Made by a program: the position numbers and the translations under genes
NCBI GenBank assembly: GCA_013396755.1
Contig: VWZF01005762.1
Span: 148,388-212,387, forward strand
DNA from: Sclerurus mexicanus
Taxonomy: Eukaryota; Chordata; Aves; Passeriformes; Furnariidae
Direction: 5' to 3'
Length of the DNA stretch: 64,000 bases
The notes under the pieces: model-generated
Told to the model about the DNA's origin: nothing
Seen by the model: only the letters and a program-made list of their open reading frames with translations
The model's database searches: none
Part shown: piece by piece, positions 51,407 through 60,718 of the stretch
How positions within the stretch are numbered: position 1 is the stretch's first letter
How the letters are laid out: each line of letters opens with the position of its first letter

Positions 51407-54400
51407 NTCGCTGAGGCCTAAGGAGAGCCTGTTTTCCCGCCATCCGCCCCTTTCCCAAAGCCCGGCTCCCTCAGGTGCGTTCGGAGCCGCCCACTCGGGG
51501 GCCGAGCCCCTCGCTCGCCACCTCCCCCTGCGCCGGCTCTGCTGCTTCGCGGCCGCGCCGCTGCTCTCCCTGCTGCTCCGCTCCCAAACTTCCCTGTGCG
51601 GCGGCGGCCGCGGCGCCCCGAGGCGCTGTGCTGTGCTCTGTGCTGTGCTCTGTGCTGTGTTGTGTGCTCTGTGCTGTGTTGTGTGCTCTGTGCCGTGCCG
51701 TGCCGTGCCGTGCTGTGCTGCCCGCCCCTCCCCGCCGTGGCGTGGAGCTCGGTGTGCGTCGAGCGGAGGCACCTGGAGTTGATCGACGGAGGGTTTCAAG
51801 AAACACTGTTCAGCTATTATTCTACTGACACTGAGGGATTAGTTTTCTTGCNNNNNNNNNNNNNNNNNNNNNNNNNNNNNNNNNNNNNNNNNNNNNNNNN
51901 NNNNNNNNNNNNNNNNNNNNNNNNNNNNNNNNNNNNNNNNNNNNNNNNNNNNNNNNNNNNNNNNNNNNNNNNNNNNNNNNNNNNNNNNNNNNNNNNNNNN
52001 NNNNNNNNNNNNNNNNNNNNNNNNNNNNNNNNNNNNNNNNNNNNNNNNNNNNNNNNNNNNNNNNNNNNNNNNNNNNNNNNNNNNNNNNNNNNNNNNNNNN
52101 NNNNNNNNNNNNNNNNNNNNNNNNNNNNNNNNNNNNNNCCCCCCCCCCCGCCGGGACCGGGAGCGCGACCGCGACCGCGCCTCCTCCCCCCCCGACCGCA
52201 TCGACATCTTCGGGCGCACGGTGAGCAAGCGCAGCAGCCTGGACGAGAAGCAGAAGCGGGAGGAGGAGGAGAAAAAAGCGGAGTTCGAGCGGCAGCGGAA
52301 AATGTGAGCCCCGGGCTGAGGGCGAGGGGNGTGCTGTGCTGCCCGCCCCTCCCCGCCGTGGCGTGGAGCTCGGTGTGCGTCGAGCGGAGGCACCTGGAGT
52401 TGATCGACGGAGGGTTTCAAGAAACACTGTTCAGCTATTATTCTACTGACACTGAGGGATTAGTTTTCTTGCTAAATGGGACAGTGACATCCGGTGACTT
52501 GCCTCGTTTAAAACCTTGTCCTTTTTCAGTTTACGTTGTGGGGTGTGTGGTTATTTGTTAAATCTGCAGAGATAGATTCTGTTTTAATAAACGTTGGCTG
52601 TACATGAATGTTTGGCGGCTTAATAAGTTATGACACAGACGTTTACGAAGCAGAGAAGAGAATGGTTTGAAGAGTTGTGATCTGGTGATTCTTTGACTGC
52701 TAGCCCTGCTCATTGGACCACCTAATCCAGAAATACCACTTGTTTGTAGGTGTGAAGTCAAGTATTCTGGTAATTCCCAGGTGGAACTTTGAGTTTTATT
52801 TCAGCTATATTGTTCTCGTGAAATATTAGTTGTTACTCAGAAGGCTTGGTGACCCCGAGTTGTCCACTTTTGGTTTTGTCAGTAATGTCCTTTGCTAACT
52901 TAAGAATTTGTCTGTAGTGTTGTCAAAAACCTTCACAGTAACACAAACACACATGAAAATTGAAGAGCTTTTGAGTTACTGATCTTAATTTTGTATAATT
53001 TTATTCAGTACTTAAGAAAAATATTCCGTGCACGTATTCTATAAAGAATTGGAATGTGCTTTAATTTGAGAATATAGTGAATAGTTCATTTTAGTACTTT
53101 GGAGCTGGTTTAGTTCATACGTAAGGAAATCTTCTGTATGTTAGCTTTGAAATTTTAAAATGCTCATGAAGTCAGTCTGGGAGGAATATGACATGAGTGA
53201 TAGTTGCTACAGAATAGTGGACTTTTGAGGAAGAATTAATATTGGAAAAGATTGGGTATGGTATTTTCATGCTTCTAGAATACACTTTAAATTTTAAAAA
53301 GAAAAAGCAGTAAAACCTGATATAGTAAAAAAGTGTTGTATTTGAGTAAGTCATCTGTAAATTGTGTTATGTAAGTTAGTGAAGGAAAGAAGTACTTTCT
53401 TGCTGACTGGATAAACTAGTGGACAGTTTATATATTGAAAGTGACTTTCTTCTTCTCATGTCTGTTCAAATCTTAATACATAGCCTAACTTCTTTCCTAT
53501 AATGTTCATTTTATATAAAGGCCTTGCAAGTACAACTTTTTCCTCAAAAATTTGCTGGTTTCTTTTCTGCAGCTTCCATAAAATTAGTCTTTAAAAAGTA
53601 AATGGATCATATTAAAAACACTTTATTACATTAATGACTTATCTGTTGCTCTGAAATTATAAGTCGTAGCTCAGTAGGCCAGGATGATACATGTATATAA
53701 AATACTGTTAAGGTCACATCATTAAAAAAAAAAGTTGGTATAAACTACAGAATAAATCATTGAGATTTATATCTGTGTTTATAATTTTATTTCCTGCATC
53801 AGGTCAAAGCCATTGTAATATCATTGCCTATAAATGTTAAAAAATACTTTTGATTGGTTTAATTAAATTTGAATGGAATTTGTTGGGATGAGAAGAATGA
53901 AACTTTTGCAGGCATAGTGCTTAATTTGAGTACATCATCCATTGCTAAGGATATTTAAAAATTTATTTCAGATATAAGTGTCATGGATATTTTTGTAACT
54001 ATGCACTATCTTTATTCTATTAGCTAACTTTATTCTAGATATCATGATGTTAAACATAAAGCTACAATAGTTCGATAAAACATGAGAATATGAACTTTCT
54101 GACAATTTCTTCCTCTAGAACAGCATCTTAGGTATGCTAAGCTGTATTGGTACAGAACAGTGAAAGTACTTGCTTCTAGATGAAACCTTATAAGAGAGAA
54201 GGGAAACCTTTTAAAATAAAAGGATTTTTAGTATATAAAGGATGTTCAAAAATTTGTCCTAAAAGGGTCTTGGCTTAGCAGAGATACACTAACAGAATGG
54301 GGTCGATGCATTTTTCTGAATGGTGATAGTGGTCTAGGTTTTTTCTTTTGTTATTTAGTGGGGAGTTTTTGGGGAAAAAAATCACCTCAAGGTATTTTAT

Positions 54401-57400
54401 GTTAATATTGGAAAAGTGAATGCTGGCCTAATGTGCCCCCAGGTAAGATGGTTCTCTCTCGAGGAATGTAAGAATTAAATTTGCCTTCACAGACCAAATG
54501 ACTGAGTTGAGGGTTCCAAAACTTTTTACTGAAGTAAACTTAGTTTAGTACTTTGAAAAGATGACACATGAAAAGGGGGAATTGGGAGCCTTTCACGTCT
54601 GTATTTCCTAGGCCTATCAGTAATCCATACTTTATCATCTCTTATCGCATGTTTGGAAATTGTACCTTGGGAAATCTAAAAGTTGGTAAATCCTGAAACT
54701 CTTTTTTTAAATTAGTTGTTTTCTAAATAAGATAGATTAGGAAAGATTTTCCAAATGAGATAAGAATATGCAAGCCTTATGAAAATGCCAGGACATGAAG
54801 ACATTACAACAGTAGTTGTAATTCTAAGTCATGGATTTTTATTGCTGACAAGCCAGAAGATAAGTTTTATAAGATTGTTCTGCATCTCACAGTATACTTA
54901 AAATGAAAGTTCATTATCAAGTTAAAAGTATCAATCATCTCCCCAAAACCCATAATAATTCCAAATAGATAGCACTATATGAAATACAGTTATACAGTAT
55001 TCACTGTTCATCTTTGGATATGTAATTGCTGTGTTGTACTAGTGATTACTGCCTGGACATTGTTTTTGTGCATTTGTATAAAAAACCTGCAAATTTACAT
55101 AATGTGTTTGTATCCTTCTTAATGAAAACTTAAAACAGCAATCAAGCTAAGTGATAATACTGCTGCTAGACAAAAAGACAAGACATATGAAAACATTTTC
55201 AAAATTCAAAACATGGAAAGCTGTAGCTCGCCAGGATTTATTTAGCACTTCGTATTGGTATAGTTTATTTTGGTTAACTACAGTAGAAACAAAGTCCCGC
55301 AACAAAAAAAAGTTAAGGAGAGCTGAGGTACTTGAAATTTGATAAGGTAAATGGTTGGATGACTAAATTACAGGTATAACACCAGTAATTCTTGTTAAAA
55401 TATTCAAACCACAAATTTTATTTCTTCTGTCTTCTGTTTTAAGTTACTGGAGATTAGTTTGGTGCCTCTGAGGTGGTGGCTTTAAGGCAAGATTTTACAG
55501 GCTATTATTGCTACATGTGGCTTAAAATTGAGATTATTTAAACTGAAGGGTGAAGCATGGTCAAAGTTGGGTAGGGTTTGGATTTTTTGGAGAGAGAGGT
55601 GGGGTTGTTGTTTTGAGGTTTTTATTTGTCGATTTGTTTTTTTTCCCCACAAAGTATGATCAAGAAGTAGTATGACAAGCTGTCTTCTTAGTCTAGTAAT
55701 TATATAGAGAGATGCTAAATATGGTATGATCTGAACAGATTCCCTGGTAGGAACACCAGTTGCCTGGATAATCACTTTATTTAAACGTAGGGCAAAATAT
55801 TCTCTAAGTATATAATCTGTGTGTATAAGATAGAAAACTTTTCAAGAATTATTCAGTAGCATGGCTGATGCTGTGTGTTGAGTGCATTTGTTTCAGTGCA
55901 AACATTCTGTATTGATTAAAAAGGTAATCCTCATGTCTGCATTTTGTAGTCGTCAACAAGAAATTGAAGAGAAACTCATAGAGGAAGAAACTGCTCGAAG
56001 AGTGGAAGAACTTGTGGCTAAACGCGTAGAAGAAGAGTTGGAGAAAAGAAAGGATGAGATTGAGCGAGAGGTTCTCCGCAGGGTGGAGGAGGCTAAGCGC
56101 ATCATGGAAAAACAGTTGCTCGAAGAACTCGAGCGACAGCGACAAGCTGAACTTGCAGCACAAAAAGCCAGAGAGGTAACGCTCGGTCGTTTGGAAAGTA
56201 GAGACAGTCCATGGCAAAACTTTCAGTGTCGGTTTGTGCCTCCTGTTCGGTTCAGAAAGAGATGGAATACAGCAAATCTAATTCCCTTCTCATATAAACT
56301 TGCATTGCTGCGAAACTTAATTTCTAGCCTATTCAGAGGAGCTCACTGATATTTAAACAGTTATTCTCCTAAAACCTGAACAAGGATACTTGATTTTTAA
56401 TGGAACTGACCTACATATTTCAGAATTGTTTGAAACTTTTGCCATGGCTGCAGGATTTATCAGCAGTCCTTTCATTTTTGGGGAAGGGTATTGAAAGACC
56501 TGTAATTATGTATCCTTCATTTTGTTTCATTTTGTTTACCTAGACTGTAAGAGGCTTTTGCCTTCAGCCAGGCAAAAAGCAGGGTCCAGCAGTGATCTGC
56601 AGTACCTGTCTTTAACAAATAGGTTTCTTATTCTTCACTTAAAATGAACATTTTCCTTGAGCATACATTGGACTAATTCTGGGACTTCAAGCATAAGCCC
56701 ATCCACGTCTTCACGAAGGATCTCTGTCCAAATCATTATATCCATTCTTAATAACTACTAACAACTCCTTTTTTTCTCCCTAGAAGTTATAAAAGAGCAG
56801 GTTGCCCTTGTCTGAAGTCAAGCTGAACGTGTGACTTGGGTTTTTGGGGTTTTTTTGTTTTGTTTTGTTTTTTAATCAGCAGCTGGAGCAGAAGCTGAAA
56901 ATGTCTTTCTGTGAGACAGTAATTTGCTACTAAAGGCTTTGATGCCTGCCTGCACCAATCATTCCAGGATCCAGAAGTTTGAAGACAAACTTCAAACTGT
57001 AAAGGAAATCTGTGCTAAATAGTCGTGTGTCAAATGCTTTTTTTTCACTCTGTGCCTCCTACACAGTTTATTTCAGATTAATATTTTGATTGGCTTACAA
57101 AAGGAGAGACAGTAGCAATGCAGCTTTCCCCTTCATACTAAATGTGACTTGTCAGTCACATAATACCAGTTAATTAAATGAAAAAAATGGAATGCTGAGT
57201 TACAATAAATATTTAAAATATTAAATGATACTTTTTTTTTGAAAATTCAGACTTTAATATGAAAGAGTTTAAGTTGAATATACCTGTTCATAGTCAGAAA
57301 ATTCTTCATATGTAGAGGTTTTCATTTGATCAGATGGATGACTTTTTTTTAAAAAAAAAAGTATTTTTGCTATTGTCAATGTCATGTGGAGAAGCCCCAT

Positions 57401-60011
57401 CAGTTCTTTGTAACACATAATAAACCTCCATGCCTGGAGTGAAGTGTGCTAGCTAGTAGCTGGTTACTAGTCATAGTAAGAAGTTTTCATATGCTTGCTT
57501 TGTTCGTATTAACTTTTTTTTCTTAAACAGACACAAACCTCTGGCTAATTTTAAATCCTCCAAATATTAAAATAATTTGGATATATATTATGTGAACTGA
57601 AACACCTCAAAAACTTTCACGCAGTCTTCATATTTGAGTTGCATAACAGAGTTCCATAAAATTCACCAAGAAAACAACAATTACAAGGCTTTATTTCCTG
57701 ATCTTGCCTTCCCTGGACTCCTGAATTCCAAGTTCATACTGCAAATGACAGTTTCAGCTGTCTTAAAATTGTCAAAATACTGAATGTTAAGTCCATTCTG
57801 CCCATGAAAGAAGCCCATAGCTCCATGAAGTATGGATTGCCATTTGTATTTTTCACTAACAGTAAATGTATTTTTCTTATTAATTGTTTGCCTTAGGAAT
57901 GATTTACATATTTTTGTTCCTTCTTACCATAAACATCTGCATTCCTCAGCTCAGCCTTCCTTGTATGTTGTTTCTTTATAAATGGTTGAGCTGCTGATGC
58001 AGGTATTGCCAAGCTAACAGTACAAATCATTTTAAAGAGGAAGCTGGCGCGTATGGCAGCCGAGGAGCACACTCTGCAGGACACTGGACAAGACAGTAAA
58101 TATTCAACTTTTAATGCTGATTAAAGGAGTATAGGTAAAGAATACGTAGGTATACTTAATTGGTGAGACAAACTATTCACTTTATTTATATTTTCTATAT
58201 TACTTTTTAATTTGGTAAATACTATCCAGTTTTTGTAGTTGTCCTTGTTGATTTGTGTGATATTAAAATTCTAGTAATAAATTGTCAGGATTCTGTGATT
58301 AGGGAGGGTTTAGTTGGTTGCTGTTTGGACTGGGCGGGATGATTTAAATTGAGTAGTGGAAACCAGTTTTAGTGGCTGCACAGTTTACCGTTGTGAGACA
58401 AAATAGGTGGCTGTAAAGCTGCCACTTTAAGTCAGTTCACAAAAGAATTCTGAGAAAGATTAGTGAATATGCAGAAATGAATATTTTACTCTACTAACAT
58501 CTTGCCCTGTCCTCCCCTTTAGGAAGAAGAGCGTGCAAAGCGTGAGGAACTAGAGCGAATACTAGAAGAGAATAATCGAAAAATTGCAGAAGCACAAGCT
58601 AAACTGGTATGTGAAGATGTATTTAACCATTTTGTAGGGAAATACAGGTGTCTGCCAGGTTTGCAACACAAAATAAACAAATTGACCCTTTGTAGAGTTT
58701 AACTTGCCCATTGTTGGGTGCATCAGTAGCATTGCTCTCCTTCCCCTAAGCATAAAAGACCAGATCCTTGGCAGTAACACTAGGCTGATAAAATAGTTTG
58801 GGTACAGTTAATTTAGAGAGAAGTTGCTGCCTTCAGAATTTAGTAAGTCCATTTTAACTGTATCTTATGGGGAAGGTTGAAGTTTGCAAACATGGTCAGC
58901 TTCAAGTGACTAATTCTGTTTTGTTGAGCAGGACAAGTACAAACTGGATTTGAGTCTAGTATGATGTTAATGGAGAAGTGCTGAAAGGGACTTTCAGCAT
59001 AAACGTAAGATGTCTGAGTTAGGAAAATCTAGAATACACTGGGTCTTCAAGGCCATTTAATCAGGTGCCTGCCACATGAAAACGTTCAGTATGATGTAGC
59101 TGGTTCTAATTACTTGATGATAAGCCAAACTAAACATCTTCTCAGTCCTGATTGAACTCTTATCTGTTTCAATTGCCCAGGTAATTACACCTCTTTCATG
59201 TAAAAATGAGGCTTCTTAAAACATTTTGCTTGAAATATACCTGCTTTAGATCTCTTTCTGTTTTACCCTTTTCTCAATCTTACATGGTTGAAACAGGGCA
59301 TAGAGAAAATTTAAAGTATAAATTGATGTAATGAACAAAACAAGCACTTTCAGAAGACCATTGGAAGAGCTGCAAGAACCATTGGTCAGTGTAAGGATTG
59401 ACTAGTTACAAATTGAGTGAAGATGGTTTTGGATTAGGAAGGGGTTTTAGATGGGTTTTGGAGCAGGGAGACCTCTGCTTGAAGGTGTGTGACTTCATTG
59501 TGCCTTCATCTGACATGTGGCAGGTGTCAGGGGTATTTATGTATCTACTGTCTTCCTTAATTAAAATGTAAAGTGTTGTTTGCAAAGCAATGCTGAAAAA
59601 TACGGCATGTAAGCACTCAAGATTTTGATAGATTAGCTGTAGAAAGTTCTGAATGTTTCTTCTAAGCTCAATTCAAATAACCATTTTATAAACAGTTTCA
59701 CTGAAACCAACTATGGCATCTAGCTCGGGTAGAACTGCTTACATACCTATGCAGGATTGGACCTGTTTGGAAGTTAATATGGACTTGTAAATTGCTTTTA
59801 TGACTACAAAATTTGCTGGCCTAAATTTTATCATTTTCTTATGCAGGCTGAAGAACAATTGAAAATTGTTGAAGAACAAAGAAAGATTCATGAGGAGAGG
59901 ATGAAACTAGAACAAGAGAGACAACGTCAGCAAAAGGAAGAGCAAAAAATAATCCTGGGCAAAGGAAAGTCTAGGCCAAAACTGTCCTTCTCCCTAAAAA
60001 GCCAGGATTAA
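51232..60011 (+). CDS. ARGLU1: ARGLU1, arginine- and glutamate-rich protein 1 (4 coding exons; exon 1 scrambled in assembly)
   Basis: ARGLU1 is a nuclear protein that works with the Mediator subunit MED1 and nuclear receptors as a transcriptional coactivator and also modulates alternative splicing. Coding parts are 51,232-51,406, 52,149-52,303, 55,950-56,175, 58,523-58,606 and 59,847-60,011. The first two are halves of one exon 1 separated by misplaced sequence and a gap. The N-terminal half is RS-rich (MGRSRSRSSSRSKHTKSS), typical of splicing-associated proteins. The C-terminal half is a long Glu/Arg/Lys/Gln helix ending SRPKLSFSLKSQD. About 267 codons are visible; the human protein is 273 residues, so only some 6-10 residues are missing. 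The start has G at -3 and +4, a good initiation context, and the match to the family start is clear. The stop at 51,412-51,414 in the track through exon 1 is an assembly artefact, not a real truncation. Confidence 0.97.
51407..51407. other. Single-N contig join inside exon 1
   Basis: The N separates RS-rich coding sequence from TCGCTGAGGCC..., which belongs to intron 1 by the duplication evidence. It marks a false join. Confidence 0.85.
51627..51720. repeat. GC-rich tandem tract of GTGCTGT / GTGCTCT / GTGCC units
   Basis: Repeated CTGTGCTGTG, TTGTGTGCTCTGTG and GTGCC units lie within the misplaced intron-1 segment. The units are imperfect and about 5-22 bases long. Such a tract would be hard to assemble and may explain the local breakage. 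Confidence 0.8.
51710..51851 (+). repeat. 142-bp exact duplicate, copy 1
   Basis: Identical over its full length to 52,331-52,472. It ends exactly at the N gap, as expected when the same contig end is placed twice. Confidence 0.95.
51852..52138. other. ARGLU1: Assembly gap (287 N) within ARGLU1 exon 1 region
   Basis: A run of N between the duplicated intron segment and the second half of exon 1. Family length suggests that only about 20-30 coding bases are really missing, so the gap size should not be taken as real. Confidence 0.95.
52149..52303 (+). CDS. ARGLU1: ARGLU1 exon 1, second part
   Basis: Encodes RRDRERDRDRASSPPDR, then IDIFGRTVSKRSSLDEKQKR and EEEEKKAEFERQRK, and ends in a split codon (AT|T, Ile). 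The IDIFGRTVSKRSSLDEKQ block is the most characteristic part of the family and links the RS half to the helical half. The donor is AT|GTGAGC at 52,304. The C run at 52,139-52,149 beside the gap is likely sequencing error. Confidence 0.95.
52330..52330. other. Single-N contig join in intron 1
   Basis: The N lies 26 bases past the exon 1 donor and is immediately followed by the second copy of the 142-bp duplicate. It is the other edge of the misplacement. Confidence 0.85.
52331..52472 (+). repeat. 142-bp exact duplicate, copy 2 (probable true location)
   Basis: Identical to 51,710-51,851. Here it continues seamlessly into the rest of intron 1 (GCTAAATGGG...), so this copy is in the correct context. 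Confidence 0.9.
55950..56175 (+). CDS. ARGLU1: ARGLU1 exon 2
   Basis: 226 bases: one base completing the split Ile codon, then 75 codons from RQQEIEEKLIEEE to AELAAQKARE. It is rich in Glu, Arg and Lys and forms one continuous predicted helix. The acceptor is TTTTGTAG|T. The donor GAG|GTAACG has C at +5 instead of the preferred G, a weak site that fits the known retention of the following intron. Confidence 0.97.
56176..56349 (+). CDS. ARGLU1: Alternative C-terminus from intron 2 read-through (retained-intron isoform)
   Basis: The exon 2 frame stays open for 57 codons into intron 2 before TGA at 56,347-56,349, starting VTLGRLESRD and ending SLFRGAH. The sequence is less AT-rich and more exon-like than the rest of the intron. 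ARGLU1 is known to make a nuclear-detained transcript that keeps this intron, so this tail may never be translated in quantity. Calling it a protein isoform is inference; calling it part of a conserved retained intron is more secure. Confidence 0.45.
   Translation, partial: VTLGRLESRDSPWQNFQCRFVPPVRFRKRWNTANLIPFSYKLALLRNLISSLFRGAH
56838..56874. repeat. T/G-rich low-complexity tract in intron 2
   Basis: TTTTTGGGG and TTTTG units. Confidence 0.75.
57880..58110 (+). promoter_or_regulatory. ARGLU1: Candidate alternative (poison) exon / conserved element in intron 2
   Basis: A less AT-rich island including GGAAGCTGGCGCGTATGGC stands out in the intron. Possible exons are 57,950-58,002 (acceptor CATTCCTCAG, donor CAG|GTATTG) and 58,003-58,095 (acceptor CTGATGCAG, donor ACA|GTAAAT). 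Joined in phase 0 to exon 2, the first meets TGA near its end and the second meets TAA at its fifth codon. Either would introduce a premature stop, as expected for the known NMD isoform. The exact exon is not proven by sequence alone. Confidence 0.45.
58523..58606 (+). CDS. ARGLU1: ARGLU1 exon 3
   Basis: 84 bases, 28 codons, phase 0 at both ends: EEERAKREELERILEENN then RKIAEAQAKL. The acceptor is CCCCTTTAG|GAA and the donor CTG|GTATGT. Its length is divisible by three, so skipping it would keep the frame. Confidence 0.97.
58607..59846 (+). other. ARGLU1: ARGLU1 intron 3
   Basis: 1.24 kb with a GTATGT donor and a TTTTCTTATGCAG acceptor. No repeat or gene was recognised with confidence inside it. 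Confidence 0.9.
59847..60011 (+). CDS. ARGLU1: ARGLU1 exon 4, coding part and stop
   Basis: 54 codons plus TAA: AEEQLKIVEEQRKIHEERM, EQERQRQQKEEQKIILGK, and the family C-terminus GKSRPKLSFSLKSQD. The Lys in QLKIV and the final KSQD differ from the mammalian QLRIV and KTQD as I recall them, consistent with a bird. The coding frame is intact. Confidence 0.97.
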   Translation, partial: AEEQLKIVEEQRKIHEERMKLEQERQRQQKEEQKIILGKGKSRPKLSFSLKSQD

Positions 60012-60030
60012 ATTTCAACTCTGAACTCTT

Positions 60031-60085
60031 AAAAGAAAAAAAAAAAAGAGAAAACAACAAAAAAAGGAAAACAACAAAAAAAAAC
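60031..60085. repeat. A-rich tract in the 3' UTR
   Basis: A runs broken by GAG, CAAC and GG units, starting 20 bases after the stop codon. Confidence 0.8.
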
Positions 60086-60379
60086 TTTGTATGGTTAGCT
60101 TCATGTTGAAGTGTTTTTGTTTTTTTTTCTTTCAATATTTTTTTCTGTCTTTTTTGAAAGTTGGAAAGTTAGCTTGTTCTAATAGGGGCTGTGCTCTGCA
60201 ATTCTTTTTTTCTTTTTTTTTTTTTTTAAACTTCCATTAAGTTAAACCCTTACCAGATCATCATTGCCTTTTAGAGCATAATCTGTTTTCATCAATTTTG
60301 TTTCTGTATTGGTGATCTGAAGCAAGTCATGTCACTTTATGAATTGTGGATGATCTGATAAGGTTTTACTGATTTACTC

Positions 60380-60398
60380 ATCAGAGTTTGACTCTGAT
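60380..60398 (+). promoter_or_regulatory. 3' UTR stem-loop, 8-bp stem with 3-base loop
   Basis: ATCAGAGT-TTG-ACTCTGAT is a perfect short hairpin. Its role is unknown. Confidence 0.45.
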
Positions 60399-60423
60399 AA
60401 CTGACAGAACTTTATACTGGGTA

Positions 60424-60460
60424 TTACTGACTTTTAATGTTTTTTTTTTGAAGTCAGTAA
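60424..60460 (+). promoter_or_regulatory. 3' UTR stem-loop, 10-bp stem
   Basis: TTACTGACTT and AAGTCAGTAA pair perfectly around a 17-base T-rich loop. It lies 26 bases after the previous stem-loop. Confidence 0.45.
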
Positions 60461-60675
60461 ATACATGAGTAAATTGCCATAGTATTACTGGACCTCTGCG
60501 GTTTATTGTTAAATCAGTGTCCTATGATACTGTCCCGTTGTTGCGCTTGATGTTCCTGATACAGGTAAGGAAATAGTTTGTCATTTCTGCTATGAATACA
60601 TAGAGAGCAGTATTGTCTCTGTTAGATTTGTTTTTATTACATTGACAGCATTCAACCAGCGTTTCCCATTGTGTA

Positions 60676-60681
60676 AATAAA
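60676..60681 (+). terminator. ARGLU1: Poly(A) signal AATAAA, upstream copy
   Basis: First of two canonical signals 17 bases apart at the end of the 3' UTR. Confidence 0.75.
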
Positions 60682-60692
60682 CCAATTTGCTG

Positions 60693-60698
60693 AATAAA
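60693..60698 (+). terminator. ARGLU1: Poly(A) signal AATAAA, downstream copy
   Basis: A canonical signal. Cleavage is expected roughly 10-25 bases further on, before a T-rich stretch (60,730-60,740). Confidence 0.8.
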
Positions 60699-60718
60699 GT
60701 AAAAGTCTTAAATTCATA

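Larger units (their letters stand above)
51408..51851 (+). other. Misplaced intron-1 segment
   Basis: This stretch sits between the two halves of exon 1, yet its last 142 bases recur exactly after the exon 1 donor (52,331-52,472). It therefore belongs in intron 1, downstream of 52,329. It contains a GC-rich tandem tract and no coding sequence of its own. The long frames it opens on both strands are artefacts. Confidence 0.85.
50765..52335 (+). promoter_or_regulatory. ARGLU1: CpG-island promoter of ARGLU1
   Basis: GC content and CpG density rise abruptly near 50,765 and stay high through exon 1 and the start of intron 1. The promoter is TATA-less in appearance. It contains an inverted CCAAT box, a GC box and a YY1-type motif (listed separately). 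The transcript start most likely lies near 50,980-51,020, which gives a 5' UTR of about 210-250 bases. I see no ATG between the YY1-type motif and the coding start. The island is interrupted by an N gap and a rearranged segment, so its true extent is uncertain. Confidence 0.88.
52304..55949 (+). other. ARGLU1: ARGLU1 intron 1
   Basis: Begins GTGAGC and ends ATTTTGTAG before exon 2. The interior is AT-rich with no clear repeat insertion. Its true 5' part should also contain most of 51,408-51,851. Confidence 0.85.
56176..58522 (+). other. ARGLU1: ARGLU1 intron 2 (regulated, retained intron)
   Basis: 2.35 kb with a weak donor (GTAACG) and a good acceptor (CCTCCCCTTTAG). In mammals the equivalent intron holds an ultraconserved element overlapping an NMD-targeting alternative exon, by which ARGLU1 limits its own expression. 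Candidate parts visible here are the open stretch after exon 2 and the exon-like block near 57,950-58,095. It also contains a T/G-rich tract and a hairpin-like sequence (56,554-56,580). Confidence 0.75.
60012..60718 (+). other. ARGLU1: ARGLU1 3' UTR
   Basis: About 0.7 kb from the stop to just past two poly(A) signals. It begins with A-rich tracts (60,031-60,085), then T runs, then a block with two stem-loops (60,380-60,398 and 60,424-60,460). The 3' end is estimated from the signals; a longer form cannot be excluded. Confidence 0.75.

Noticed and set aside
50527..51806. Several long overlapping frames on both strands in the CpG island (up to 264 codons)
   Set aside because: They are products of stop-poor GC-rich DNA. 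Only the frame starting at 51,232 matches a protein family.
51596..52561. 321-codon plus-strand frame across the gap
   Set aside because: It runs through intron sequence, Ns and the duplicated 142-bp block, so it is an assembly artefact.
55849..56217. 122-codon minus-strand frame
   Set aside because: It is the antisense shadow of ARGLU1 exon 2.
59033..59215. Possible old retroposon remnant in ARGLU1 intron 3
   Set aside because: The faint resemblance to repeat-like wording was not specific enough to name a family.
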